DNA of 64,000 bases from a bacterium (GCA_030604405.1 JAUVVY010000001.1:1-64000), one strand, 5' to 3'; positions 1 to 9,016 are shown, counted from the first letter of the stretch. Numbers and translations are program-made. The notes: a model not told the origin generated them from the letters alone.

Positions 1-174
1 CACGAACTTGCACGTGATCTCGATCTGCGGCCCTTGGCCCGGCTGGGCCCACGGCGGCAGCGGCCCTTGGTCCGCACCCGGCTGCGCTGCGCCCGCAACT
101 GCCAGAGTAGAGAGGATCATTACCATTAGAGCAACAGCAAACCCCTGACAGGACTGCCTGCTATTCTGTTTCAT
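1..174 (-). CDS. Secretin-like exported protein, N-terminal part only
   Basis: Only the first 58 codons are inside the window; the rest lies beyond the left edge. It starts with ATG at 174, preceded by a good ribosome binding site (GAGGAGGAC). The product begins MKQNSRQSCQGFAVALM and has a hydrophobic stretch ending in LAVAGAA, a typical Sec signal peptide. A Pro/Gly/Gln-rich linker follows, then IEITCKFV, which resembles the first strand of secretin-type domains (consensus like 'I-x-A-K-F-V-E-V') and the segment VEFEIACTFAEV in the next gene. It is therefore probably a second member of the same secretin-like family. The family call rests on eight residues plus context and is tentative; the exported start is solid. 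Confidence 0.6.
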   Translation of the reverse strand, partial: MKQNSRQSCQGFAVALMVMILSTLAVAGAAQPGADQGPLPPWAQPGQGPQIEITCKFV

Positions 175-267
175 CGGATAGTCCTCCTCGATAATCGCGT
201 GTGCGCTGACCGCATTATACCATACTATTGCCCACCGCGCAGAAGGCCTGAAAGACAGTCCGGCAAA

Positions 268-315
268 GAAGTATTTTGGCGGCGGGCGGAGAATATGTAA
301 CTGCGTGCCAACTAT
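268..315 (+). repeat. 48-bp direct repeat, left copy
   Basis: GAAGTATTTTGGCGGCGGGC followed by 28 further bases recurs in the same orientation at 3325-3372 with one mismatch (T/C at the eighth base). The two copies bracket the secretin-like, anti-sigma and sigma genes. The rest of the 175-339 spacer holds only the upstream region of the partial gene on its left. Confidence 0.85.
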
Positions 316-339
316 CGGCCTGGCCGCTGACGTGCGCTA

Positions 340-1830
340 TTACTCTGTTTTCTCCGGTTCCTTATCGGCCTCGGGCTTATCTGGTGTTTGAGGAGGCACT
401 GGTTCGAGCACTTTGGGCGTGATCGTGATCAGCATGTCTCTGGGCTCCCCCTCAACGCCGGCTTCTGTCTCAGCGGGGGCGCGCTTGGAGCGGAATCGTT
501 TTCCAATGATCGGCAACTTACTCAAGAGTGGGGTGTTCTGATGCGTGTAGCTCTCGCCGACCCGACCACATTGAATTGTCACCGTCTGCCGGTCAGGCAC
601 GGTAACGCTAGTATGGAACTCCTGTGTGGCCAGAATGGGCATGATCTGACCCTCTGGACCGGCGACATTGCCAAGAACATTCTTGAAAATGATTTCGAGG
701 TCTATCGCGATCTTGCCATCCTCCAGCAGAACCGGCTTGACCCTCAGGAAGTTCTCCATGTCTCTTTGCTCGGTTTCAGATGTGATGCGCTGACCGTGCT
801 GGTCGTATTCAGTGGTCGCGACCCGAATGGTCGGATAGAAACTCAGTTCCGCCCACTGGTTGTTGAGGCACGTTATGTGCGGTGCACGTATTACCGTAGC
901 TTTCCCCTCGCTCGCCGCTTTGGCAAGCCATGCCGCCGTGCTTTTTGTGGTCAGGGCCTCCTTCGCCGGGAATGCTCCGGGCGCAACCTCAGCAAACGTG
1001 CAGGCGATTTCGAACTCTACAGGCTTCGCCGCGCCCCACTGCTCCGAAGCTTCAACCTCCAGCAGTGCCGCCACGCCCATGCGTGGCTGCTGCACGTAGA
1101 AGAAGCTCCCCCCCCTGCTTCCGCCATATCCAAACGACAGTGCGGAGCCATAGGGCTTGCCCACGCTCGGATCCATTACGGGCGGTGTCTGCCATATCAC
1201 TAGCGTCTTCTCTCCCGCGCTGATCGGTGCAGATGTGGTACAGACGGTTTTTACGAAGTCTGGCCGGCCCACAAAAGCCTTGATCGTCTCATCATATTTG
1301 CCACTGGTGAGCCGGTTGTGGACTATTTCTGTTTCGACGGTCAAGTTCGGCGGCGTGCCGGTCGGGTGCAGCGACACCGTATAGCCTTCTTTCTCGGCCA
1401 GTTGGACGCGCCGGTACAGGTCCGCCCCCTGCGCCTCCAGGTAGTACTGCGGTCCCAGCCGGGGCCAATCAAGCTCAAGTGTCAGCATTTCAGTGAGCTC
1501 CAGGGCGTGCGAAACAATACTGTGCGCAAGGCCCGGCGAACGGATGTCGCCCTCAGATGTTTGGAATAGGTGCTTCAGACACGCTTCGCCCGGTCGCCTG
1601 ATTGTCACCACCTTGCCCCCGCTTATTCTTGAAGTGGTTATTTGATCCCCGGAAAGACTTAACTGGGACTCAGTAGCGCTATATATAGCCACCTTGGCGG
1701 TTATTCTCGGATGCGTCAGGGGAGTCGCCGCCGCTCCATCTGCCACAACTATCCCCTGCAAAGTCAGCAGTGCCAACATAGCCATAACTGGTACACACTT
1801 GCTGATGAATTCCCTGTCAAGAGACCGCAT
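340..1830 (-). CDS. Secretin-domain protein (type II/III secretion family)
   Basis: 496 aa. A signal peptide (roughly residues 12-34, LLTLQGIVVADGAAA) precedes a poorly recognisable N-terminal region. From about residue 270 to 475 the sequence follows the C-terminal secretin module: VEFEIACTFAEV, a glycine-poor central part with TVPDRQTVTIQCG, the hallmark PLLSKLPIIGKRFR (about 434-447) and the closing strand RDMLITITPKV. Secretins form outer-membrane rings in type II/III secretion and pilus systems. This one lacks obvious N1/N2 ring-building domains, so it may be a stand-alone outer-membrane protein of unknown cargo. Start: ATG at 1830 behind AGAGGAGG. It lies 29 bp downstream of the anti-sigma gene and is probably co-transcribed with it. 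The C-terminus is Pro/Glu/Lys-rich. Confidence 0.8.
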   Translation of the reverse strand: MRSLDREFISKCVPVMAMLALLTLQGIVVADGAAATPLTHPRITAKVAIYSATESQLSLSGDQITTSRISGGKVVTIRRPGEACLKHLFQTSEGDIRSPGLAHSIVSHALELTEMLTLELDWPRLGPQYYLEAQGADLYRRVQLAEKEGYTVSLHPTGTPPNLTVETEIVHNRLTSGKYDETIKAFVGRPDFVKTVCTTSAPISAGEKTLVIWQTPPVMDPSVGKPYGSALSFGYGGSRGGSFFYVQQPRMGVAALLEVEASEQWGAAKPVEFEIACTFAEVAPGAFPAKEALTTKSTAAWLAKAASEGKATVIRAPHITCLNNQWAELSFYPTIRVATTEYDQHGQRITSETEQRDMENFLRVKPVLLEDGKIAIDLEIIFKNVLGNVAGPEGQIMPILATQEFHTSVTVPDRQTVTIQCGRVGESYTHQNTPLLSKLPIIGKRFRSKRAPAETEAGVEGEPRDMLITITPKVLEPVPPQTPDKPEADKEPEKTE

Positions 1831-1859
1831 GGTACAATCCTCCTCTGAAGTCGCTTCTC

Positions 1860-2594
1860 TTACGGAGCCACAAGCCTTTGTGCCAGCATGTTTTCATCTG
1901 CCGCCTGCTCAGCGGGAGCGGCATTTTGTCCGCCATCGTCAGTTTCGATCGCTTCCGGCTCTGGCTCGTGTTCTCCAACGATCCTGGCCGGCCGAATCTC
2001 CTCGGTCACAACCGGCGGGGGAATCAGCGGCGGCACATCCAGATGGATGACTATTTCTCCTAGCTTCGCCGGCTCCGGTTCGGCTGCAACTAAGATCTGC
2101 TCTGGCGGCTGTGGCCGCTCGCGATAGACGACCCTTTCCTTGATCACCGTCACTTCTTTGACCACTACACGCTCCTTGACTACCGGCACCCCAACCTCCA
2201 CCAGCTTCTCCACGATCTTGGGCACCTTCACGACCTCGCTAACAATGGCCTCACGCGGCCATACTGACCGGCCCGCCCACACGCCCACGCTGAAAGCCAG
2301 AAGCAGCGCGACAGCAACTCCCGCCAGCGCCTGTGCTCTCCTGCTGGTCCTCGCTGCGGGGGCCGCACTGTCCTTCTCGACGGCCTGCAGGATGCCCGCC
2401 GTAGCCCGTTCCAGGCTCTCTTCATCTACCGGACCACGCACGGCTGCCTGCACTGCACTCTGCGCCTGCTGCAGCCTGTGCAGTTCGGCCCGGCAGTCGG
2501 GACATTCGGCCAGATGCCGGTCAAGCTCATCGCGGTCAAAGCTTACTCCGTCCAGCATTTGATGCATTAGTGTCCGCGCTTTGCGACAGTTCAC
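1860..2594 (-). CDS. Zinc-finger anti-sigma factor, membrane anchored
   Basis: 244 aa. The N-terminus carries the zf-HC2/ZAS zinc-binding signature (C3, H27, C31, C34 in DRHLAECPDC) typical of anti-sigma factors that hold an ECF sigma at the membrane. A single transmembrane helix is at about 88-107. The outer part has an odd stretch (about 120-160) made of alternating Val with Lys/Glu, such as VVKERVVVKEVTVIKERVVY, then a Pro/Glu-rich tail. Start is GTG at 2594; GGAGGA inside the end of the sigma gene serves as ribosome binding site and only 3 bases separate the two genes, so translation is probably coupled. It pairs with the sigma factor upstream. Confidence 0.88.
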   Translation of the reverse strand: MNCRKARTLMHQMLDGVSFDRDELDRHLAECPDCRAELHRLQQAQSAVQAAVRGPVDEESLERATAGILQAVEKDSAAPAARTSRRAQALAGVAVALLLAFSVGVWAGRSVWPREAIVSEVVKVPKIVEKLVEVGVPVVKERVVVKEVTVIKERVVYRERPQPPEQILVAAEPEPAKLGEIVIHLDVPPLIPPPVVTEEIRPARIVGEHEPEPEAIETDDGGQNAAPAEQAADENMLAQRLVAP

Positions 2595-2597
2595 AGC

Positions 2598-3200
2598 TCA
2601 GTCCTCCTCCACATAATCCGCCAGTAGTTCGGCCAGCTTTTGCCTGGCACGGTGCAGGTGTGATTTTACCGTCCCCACCGCGCAGCCCATAGCTTCTGCC
2701 ACACCGGCCAGGTCCATATCTGCCAGCGCAAAGAGTGTAATTGCCGCACGCTGCCTAGGTGGCAGGGCGGCCAGAGCCTGGCGCACCTCATCCTGCAGAT
2801 CATTTGTCGCCGCGTGCCCCGCCGGATCAGCATCTGCCGCCTCGCCAGTAACCAGCGCACTTAACGACGTCCCATTTCCAAGGCGCCGCTGTTTTCGCAA
2901 TCTGGTCAGCGCGCAGTTGACGGTGATGCGCCGGATCCAGTCAGCGAACGCATAGCGTGCATCGTACCTGCTGATGGCCTGGTATCCGCGCACGAAGGCC
3001 TCCTGCACCACATCTTCGGCATCTTCGGCGTCGCCGAGTATGGCATAGGCCACCCGATAAACCATTTTCCGGTGCCGATGCACAAGCTGCGCATAGGCAT
3101 CAACATCGCCCTGCTGGCACTTATGTGCTAGCTCTTTGTCGAGGCTGGCCATGTCTTCCAGGCTGGCGCTGGCGGTCTGGGTACCCATAGACATATACAC
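2598..3200 (-). CDS. ECF-type RNA polymerase sigma-70 factor
   Basis: 200 aa, the usual ECF size. Region 2 is clear at about 36-103 (YAQLVHRHRKMVYRVAYAIL, then DAEDVVQEAFVRGY and FADWIRRITVNCALTRLRK), and region 4 is at about 140-195 (LPPRQRAAITLFAL, MGCAVGTVKSHLHRARQKL). It directs RNA polymerase to a small regulon after release from the anti-sigma encoded immediately downstream. The start is uncertain: in-frame ATGs occur at 3200, 3194 and 3188 and none has a strong ribosome binding site. The secretin-like gene downstream may be part of the regulon or of the sensing system (inference). Confidence 0.93.
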   Translation of the reverse strand: MYMSMGTQTASASLEDMASLDKELAHKCQQGDVDAYAQLVHRHRKMVYRVAYAILGDAEDAEDVVQEAFVRGYQAISRYDARYAFADWIRRITVNCALTRLRKQRRLGNGTSLSALVTGEAADADPAGHAATNDLQDEVRQALAALPPRQRAAITLFALADMDLAGVAEAMGCAVGTVKSHLHRARQKLAELLADYVEED

Positions 3201-3324
3201 CCGTCGCGGCTGGTGGGTTTACAGGACGCAAAACTATTCTGGATATTATTGCTGTCCTCACGCGTGTACTGACAGGTAATGATTCGCTGGCAAGGCAGAT
3301 TTACCCTTCCGTGTGTGAAAGCAG

Positions 3325-3372
3325 GAAGTATTCTGGCGGCGGGCGGAGAATATGTAACTGCGTGCCAACTAT
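3325..3372 (+). repeat. 48-bp direct repeat, right copy
   Basis: Near-identical to 268-315 (one mismatch). It ends 30 bp upstream of the lipoprotein gene at 3403, so here it lies in that gene's promoter/leader region. It also lies about 125 bp upstream of the divergent sigma factor gene. Confidence 0.85.
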
Positions 3373-3402
3373 ACTCGCCATCTACGGCGGGGAGGCCGGA
3401 AT

Positions 3403-5982
3403 ATGAAAATGAGACTCGCTTCGCTCATAGTAATCATCCTTCTTCTCGGCGGCTGCACGTCACTGGCTGCAGTCGAGCTGAACCTGCTTGCCGGCGGCGG
3501 CTTCGAGGCCGGCAGTTGGAGTCAGGCGGTGTGGGACGGCCAGGGCAAAGCTGCCATCAGTACCGACCAGTTCCACGGCGGAGCCAAGTCTCTGCACCTG
3601 CAAGGCACCGACAAAGCTACCATCGTCACCGACCGTAGGTTCAGGCTGTTTGCCCCGGGCGACCCGGTCACGCTCAGCGGCTATTGGAAGGGCAAGGTGA
3701 CTGCCGGCACCGGCGGCCGCATCGTCCTGCGCTGGCTTGATGCGGCGGGCCAGACGCTAGCGGACGAGCCGCCGATGGCTAAGAGCGGGGAGTTCGACTG
3801 GGAAAAGTTCGAGGCTACCTTCACACCACCGCAGCAGGCTGCCACCGGCCAGCTCTTTCTCGAAATCTGGGAGACCGTCGGTGACGTCTGGTATGACGAT
3901 GTACGGATTGTCCAGCAGATTGAGCCGCTGAAGCCTGCCGACATACTAACCGGCAAGGATCTCGACATTGTCAGGGTTGCGGTATTCGACGCCAATGCGG
4001 CCGGTGGCACGGGCTACGGCGGGCCGGGCATTCAGGAGATGCTGGCCGCACAGCCCGGCATCACGGCCGACATTATCAGTGATCTTTCCCTCCATACACT
4101 GGTCAAGTATGACACCCTGGTGCTGCCGAATGTCCACAACCTGGGCCAGGCGCAAAACGACAAACTGCTCGCCGCAAATCCCGATGTGGCCTGGCTTGCC
4201 GACGGCCGCGCGATGGTTTCTGCTTATGTCCGGATGGGCGGCGGCCTGGTCCTGACGCACCAGTCCAACGGTCAGGGCGCTTTCACAACTCCGCTGACAC
4301 CGCGGATTGCCACAGTCACAGACAGGACTTTCGACATCAAGGCGACCGAGTTTGTTGACCATCCCGTCACCCTCGGCCTGCAGCCGTTCGAATCGAGCTT
4401 CGAGGACTCCCGCATCCTGCGGCCAGGCCCGCTGGGACACGTCATCATGAAGAACGAGTCCGGTCACGCGCTGGCTGTAGTCGGCAACCTCGGCGACGGC
4501 AGAGTCATAGGGATCGGTATGTGCCCGGGCATTGACCAGGACACTAAGCCGGTGGTCCCCAGCGGCGGCGAGGCGCAACTGGTCACCAACGCCGTCAAGT
4601 GGGCCGCCGCCACAACGCTGCAGCCCTTCATGGTGGTGGTCTCGCCAAACGTCGTCACCCTCGCCGAGCCTGACCAGCCGCTTGAGTTGACCGTGACCAT
4701 CATCCCCGCACAGGAGGCCGCCGATGGTGAAGTGGCCCTCGAATTCGCCCTGGCAGGCCAGGAGCATAGAGTCGCGCCCGACAAGATCGCCGACGTGGAG
4801 AGTGCGGACAATCTAACCACCATGCAAGTCAGCTTTCCCACTGCTGACCTGACTGATGGGAGCTACTATGTCGAGGTGAAAACGAATATGGCCACCTATG
4901 ATGAGCCTGACCTTGTCGCCACAATCAAGAACCAGTCCGGGTTTGCCAAATTCGCCGATACGCTGCCCAAGTCGCAGTTTGAATGGACCGCGATGAATGT
5001 GCATGGGCCGGGCGCGATCAGGAGTGAAGCGGACGCTGTCCAGATCGCCCAAATGGCCAAGGAGATGAATTTCGACGCCGTGCTATACAATGCCAAGCCG
5101 CCCAGCGGCTACCAGTATTACAATACTGAGATCGGCGAAAAACCAGCCGGCTTTGAGGACATTGACTCACTGGCGCTGGGAGTCAAGGCCTGCCATGCCC
5201 AGGGGCTGCAGCTTCTGGTGCAGTTTTGCGCCTTCGCCGAGGGTAGCGCCGCCAATCCCAGCAAGTTCATCCGCGAGCATCCCGAATATGCCGACTGGAA
5301 CCCCGGCGACGGGCCGGACCTGACCAAGCACCAGTATGGTGCGGTATTCGGCTGCCCGGACCGGCCTGAAGTGCGCGAGTACGAACTGGCCTTGATCCGC
5401 GAAATGTGCGAAAACTACGACATTGACGGCATCAGCTTCGACTACATCCGCTACAAGAACGACGCCTATTGCGTGTGCCCCTACAGCCAGCAAAAACTTG
5501 CCGAATACTGCAAGGCGCACCCCGATTTGAGCGAAGCCGGGGCCCGCGCCCAGATGTCGAAGCATGCTATCGTCAGCTTTACCTGGGAGGTGCGCAAGCT
5601 GCTGGACGAGTTCGACCCCAAGCTGCTGCTGCACGGCTACTGCCATCCGACCTGGGCCAACGAATTCCCGCTGAAGTACCTGTCCTTCCGCGCCTCAGCC
5701 CACGGCAAGGACCCCGCACGCGGCGGCGGATGGTCGCTGGAGAAAGTCTATGAATCGGCCAAGCGCAATGTCGAGCTGGCCGACGATCACATTGACTACA
5801 TGGTGGCGGCGCCGATGGCCGACACGGCTTATCTGAAATGGGCCAAGAGCCCGGAGCGCTTCCGCCGCGAGCTGCGCCTGATCAGCCATGCCGGCGCGCG
5901 CGATATCATGATCTATCTTTACTCCACGCTGCGCCAGAAACCCGAACTGCGCGAGACCATCAGGCAGGAATTAACCGACTGA
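3403..5982 (+). CDS. Lipoprotein with carbohydrate-binding-like, GATase-like and GHL10-type glycosidase-like domains
   Basis: 859 aa. A lipobox (LLGGC, Cys18) predicts a lipid-anchored exported protein. About 25-170 is a jelly-roll carbohydrate-binding-like domain (NLLAGGGFEAGSW ... WYDDVRI). About 178-400 resembles the ThuA/class I amidotransferase-like fold (YDTLVLPNVHNLGQ, GRVIGIGMCPG). About 520-855 is a TIM-barrel resembling the putative glycosidase family GHL10/DUF187, with the signature YDIDGISFDYIRY near residue 670. Substrate cannot be read from sequence. Ribosome binding site GGGGAGG precedes ATG. The next genes are sugar-type oxidoreductases in the same direction about 110 bp later, which fits a carbohydrate-use cluster. 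Catalytic residues were not verified. Confidence 0.75.
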   Translation: MKMRLASLIVIILLLGGCTSLAAVELNLLAGGGFEAGSWSQAVWDGQGKAAISTDQFHGGAKSLHLQGTDKATIVTDRRFRLFAPGDPVTLSGYWKGKVTAGTGGRIVLRWLDAAGQTLADEPPMAKSGEFDWEKFEATFTPPQQAATGQLFLEIWETVGDVWYDDVRIVQQIEPLKPADILTGKDLDIVRVAVFDANAAGGTGYGGPGIQEMLAAQPGITADIISDLSLHTLVKYDTLVLPNVHNLGQAQNDKLLAANPDVAWLADGRAMVSAYVRMGGGLVLTHQSNGQGAFTTPLTPRIATVTDRTFDIKATEFVDHPVTLGLQPFESSFEDSRILRPGPLGHVIMKNESGHALAVVGNLGDGRVIGIGMCPGIDQDTKPVVPSGGEAQLVTNAVKWAAATTLQPFMVVVSPNVVTLAEPDQPLELTVTIIPAQEAADGEVALEFALAGQEHRVAPDKIADVESADNLTTMQVSFPTADLTDGSYYVEVKTNMATYDEPDLVATIKNQSGFAKFADTLPKSQFEWTAMNVHGPGAIRSEADAVQIAQMAKEMNFDAVLYNAKPPSGYQYYNTEIGEKPAGFEDIDSLALGVKACHAQGLQLLVQFCAFAEGSAANPSKFIREHPEYADWNPGDGPDLTKHQYGAVFGCPDRPEVREYELALIREMCENYDIDGISFDYIRYKNDAYCVCPYSQQKLAEYCKAHPDLSEAGARAQMSKHAIVSFTWEVRKLLDEFDPKLLLHGYCHPTWANEFPLKYLSFRASAHGKDPARGGGWSLEKVYESAKRNVELADDHIDYMVAAPMADTAYLKWAKSPERFRRELRLISHAGARDIMIYLYSTLRQKPELRETIRQELTD

Positions 5983-6093
5983 CACAGCAGGTGCAGATTC
6001 CGCCTGCAGGAATATGGCCTGACATGAGGAAGTATTGCTTACTTAGCGCAGACAATTCACAGTGACAAAACTATATATGGAGGTGCAGAGAAT

Positions 6094-7119
6094 ATGTCAG
6101 ACAAGATCGGTGTCGGGATACATGGTGCTGGCTGGGTGGCCGGCGAGCACCTGAACGCTTACATGGGCAATCCGCATTGTGAGGTAGTCGCGGTGTCCTC
6201 GCGGAAGGAAGAGTCGGCGCGGGCCGCGGCCGAAAACTGCGGCGCGCCGGATGCCACCATCTATACTGACTATGAAAAGTTCCTCGAAGACGAGCGGGTG
6301 CAGCTCCTCTCGATCTGCACGCCAAGTCATCTGCACGTTGCAGAGGGCGTCGCCGCAGCGCAGGCCGGCAAGCATTTCATCATGGAGAAGCCGATGGCTC
6401 TGGACGTGGATGGCATCTATGCTCTGCGCGATGCGGTCAGAGAGGCCGGCGTCAAGACGGTCGTCAGCTTCGTGCTGCACTGGTGCCCCTCGCTTATCAA
6501 TGCCAAGAAGTTCATCGAGGCCAATGCCATCGGCAACATCTTCTACGTCGAGACCGACTACTGGCACGGCGTGGATGACTGGTACAGCGGCTGGGAGTGG
6601 GCGATCACCAGGGCGCAGGGCGGCTCCAGTTTCCTGTTTGGCGGCTGTCATGCCGTGGACGCCGCGCGGTGGCTGACGGACCTCGACATCGTGGAGGTCG
6701 CTGCATTCGGCGGCGGCTGGGACAAGCGCTACGAGTATCCGGCCACCTGTGTCGGCATCGTCAAGTACTCCAACGGCGCTATCGGCAAGATCTCCAGTTC
6801 GGTGGACCTGATCTCCCCGTATCAGTTCAACATAGACATCCTGGGCGATCAGGGCGCCATCCGCGACAACAAGCTCTGGTCGCGCACGCTCCAACCTGAG
6901 GCCAGCGACTGGACCGTAACTCCGGCGATTCTGCCCGACAGCGGCGATGTCGAGCACCATCCGTTTGAGGGCGAGATTGATCACATGGTTGACTGCGTAC
7001 TCAACGATGTCGAATCCGACGTCAACATCGAGGACGCCGTCAACACTCACGAGACCTGTGTGGCAATGGACATGTCCATCGAGCAGGACGGGGCCACGGT
7101 CAAGCTGCCGCTGAAGTAG
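6094..7119 (+). CDS. Gfo/Idh/MocA family oxidoreductase (copy 1)
   Basis: 341 aa, usual length. The N-terminal Rossmann fold has the dinucleotide motif GIHGAGWVA, and the family hallmark EKPMA occurs at about residue 97. The C-terminal half is the alpha/beta substrate domain (GGSSFLFGGCHAVDAARWL contains the conserved His/Asp pair). Members oxidise or isomerise sugars and inositols using NAD(P). The substrate here is unknown. Ribosome binding site GGAGGTG lies about 10 bp before ATG. It is followed 59 bp later by a close paralog, so the pair looks like a tandem duplication and probable operon. Confidence 0.93.
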   Translation: MSDKIGVGIHGAGWVAGEHLNAYMGNPHCEVVAVSSRKEESARAAAENCGAPDATIYTDYEKFLEDERVQLLSICTPSHLHVAEGVAAAQAGKHFIMEKPMALDVDGIYALRDAVREAGVKTVVSFVLHWCPSLINAKKFIEANAIGNIFYVETDYWHGVDDWYSGWEWAITRAQGGSSFLFGGCHAVDAARWLTDLDIVEVAAFGGGWDKRYEYPATCVGIVKYSNGAIGKISSSVDLISPYQFNIDILGDQGAIRDNKLWSRTLQPEASDWTVTPAILPDSGDVEHHPFEGEIDHMVDCVLNDVESDVNIEDAVNTHETCVAMDMSIEQDGATVKLPLK

Positions 7120-7178
7120 CAGCGTAGCGGCCCGGCGGCAAGACCGACGTAGGATAAGCAAGCGGAGGTTGCGGCGCA

Positions 7179-8207
7179 ATGTCTGATAAGATCGGCTGTG
7201 GGATACACGGCGCGGGCCGGGTATCGCACCAGCATCTCAAGGCTTACATCAACAATCCGCACTGTGAGGTGGTGGCAATTTCCTCGCGGACGGAGGCCTC
7301 GGCCCGCCGGGCGGCGGAAGAATGCGAGCTGCCCGACGCGACCATCTATACCGATTACGAAGAATTCCTGGCCGACGACCGCGTGCAGCTAGTCTCGATA
7401 TGCACTCCCAACCACCTGCATGCAGATGAAGGCGTGGCGGCGGCACAGGCCGGCAAGCACTTCGTCATGGAAAAGCCGATGGCCATCACCCTGGAGGGCG
7501 TCACCAAGCTGGACGCGGCGGTCAGGGAGGCCGGCGTCAAGACCGTCGTCAGTTTCGTCTTACACTGGAACCCCTCGCTGATCAATACCAAGCGGCTTAT
7601 CGCGGCGGGTGCCATCGGCGAGGTCTTCTACGTCGAGACCGATTACTGGCACGGCGTGGGCCCGCGGCTGACTAGCTGGAAGTGGGTCACCACCAGAGCG
7701 CAGGGCGGCTCCAGCTACCTCTTCGGCGGCTCCCACGCAGTCGATGCGGCCCGCTGGCTGACCGGCCTCAATATCGTCGAGGTCGCCGCATACGCCGGCG
7801 GATGGGATGAGAGGTGGGAATTCCCGCCTACGTGTGTGGGTATTGTCAAGTACGACAACGGAGCGATTGGCAAGATCGGCACTTCCCTGGACTGCGTGAT
7901 GCCATACCAGTTCAATATTGACATAATGGGCGATAAGGGCACGATCCGCGACAACAAGCTGTGGTCACGGGAGCTGTTACCTGAAGCCAACGGCTGGACG
8001 GTCACACCGGCCATCCTGCCCAACAGCGGCGATGTCCGGCATCATCGCTTCCAGGACCAAATAGACCATACCGTTGACTGCATACTCAACGATGTCGAAT
8101 CCGACGTCAACATCGCGGACGCGGTCAACACCCACGAGGCGTGTCTGGCTTTCGAGATGTCAATCGAACAGGACGGGGCCACGGTCAAGCTGCCGCTCGG
8201 GAACTAG
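7179..8207 (+). CDS. Gfo/Idh/MocA family oxidoreductase (copy 2)
   Basis: 342 aa, highly similar to the preceding gene over its whole length: same start MSDKIG, GIHGAGRVS motif, EKPMA, TDYWHGV, GGSHAVDAARWL and the same end (SIEQDGATVKLPL). Differences are scattered, including around the substrate pocket (DDWYSGWEW in copy 1 against GPRLTSWKW here), so the two may act on related but different sugars or on successive steps (inference). GGAGG precedes the ATG. The stop codon is directly followed by AAGGAGGG, a ribosome-binding-like sequence too far from the next ATG to be clearly used. Confidence 0.93.
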   Translation: MSDKIGCGIHGAGRVSHQHLKAYINNPHCEVVAISSRTEASARRAAEECELPDATIYTDYEEFLADDRVQLVSICTPNHLHADEGVAAAQAGKHFVMEKPMAITLEGVTKLDAAVREAGVKTVVSFVLHWNPSLINTKRLIAAGAIGEVFYVETDYWHGVGPRLTSWKWVTTRAQGGSSYLFGGSHAVDAARWLTGLNIVEVAAYAGGWDERWEFPPTCVGIVKYDNGAIGKIGTSLDCVMPYQFNIDIMGDKGTIRDNKLWSRELLPEANGWTVTPAILPNSGDVRHHRFQDQIDHTVDCILNDVESDVNIADAVNTHEACLAFEMSIEQDGATVKLPLGN

Positions 8208-8248
8208 AAGGAGGGCAACAGCCGCGCCGGCAGAAGCTGGACAGTGCT

Positions 8249-9016
8249 ATGAACGGGCTGAGCATGGATGGCTACCAGTGTCTGCTAGTCATGGCTGAGG
8301 AGCCTGTCTCGCGCCTTATCGAGGCCTGCCTGCGCGCTCACGGCATGTGTGTGACAGCCTGCGCCACGGCGAGGCAGGCGATTGAAGTTCTGCGTGACCC
8401 CACGAAGCCGCTGCCGCATGTCTGCATCCTGGATGAGGACACCGCTGGCGATCAGGACACAGAAGAGATCGTCGCTCTGGCGAAGGGCGCGTCGGTTTTC
8501 GGCCTCGCAGTAGATCCGGCCGTGTGCGCTGAAAAGTGGCGGGAAGCCGGCCTCCGTTGCCTCAGTAAGCCGTTCAGCCCTCCGGATTTCACCATTGCTG
8601 TTCGGGCGGCTCTGGCACGAGACCATGGCTTATGCATAAAACCCGGGCGCCCGACTAAATGGGAGTCTGCCGTACTCGATCTCTGCTCGGGAAGCGGCTT
8701 TTCCACGTGCATCGCTGCCGACGGCGAAGGTGAAAATGTCCTGGTTGTTGGCGTTGACAGGGCTCCTGATGCTATAATGCGGGCTCGTGAGTGTGTCCGT
8801 CTGATTGGATATCAGAACATCGTGTTCGTGGCAGGCGATGTAACCGCTCTGCCGTTCAAAGCAGCAAGTTTCGCGCGCGCTTACGGCACCAAACATCTGC
8901 ACCTTTATGGACTTACGGCTGAGGCAGTGCAGCAGGCAATGCTCGAAGTAGAACGCGTTAACGCATCAGTCGTTAATGGAGGGGAAGTAATTGGTAATGA
9001 ACAGTCCAGGATCTGA
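8249..9016 (+). CDS. Degenerate receiver domain fused to a short SAM-methyltransferase-like domain
   Basis: 255 aa from ATG 8249 (MNGLSMDGYQ). Residues 1-125 follow a response-regulator receiver fold: LLVMAEEPVSRLIEACL, a central CILDED, and the conserved Lys-Pro of LSKPFSPPDF, but the usual acidic pair near the N-terminus is only Glu-Glu. From about 135 the sequence has class I methyltransferase motif I (VLDLCSGSG), the acidic end of strand 2 (VVGVDRAP) and strand 3 (VFVAGDVTALPF). It then stops before the final strands of the fold. The end overlaps the next gene by 26 bp, suggesting coupled expression. The start is not certain: the frame is open further upstream inside the oxidoreductase gene, but ATG 8249 keeps the whole receiver fold. 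Confidence 0.7.
   Translation: MNGLSMDGYQCLLVMAEEPVSRLIEACLRAHGMCVTACATARQAIEVLRDPTKPLPHVCILDEDTAGDQDTEEIVALAKGASVFGLAVDPAVCAEKWREAGLRCLSKPFSPPDFTIAVRAALARDHGLCIKPGRPTKWESAVLDLCSGSGFSTCIAADGEGENVLVVGVDRAPDAIMRARECVRLIGYQNIVFVAGDVTALPFKAASFARAYGTKHLHLYGLTAEAVQQAMLEVERVNASVVNGGEVIGNEQSRI

Noticed and set aside
268-315. Possible sigma-54 promoter on the minus strand of the 48-bp repeat (TTGGCACGCAGTTACAT)
   Set aside because: The -24 part TGGCACG fits, but the GC of the -12 element is missing at the required spacing, and the same sequence lies downstream of a gene in one copy.
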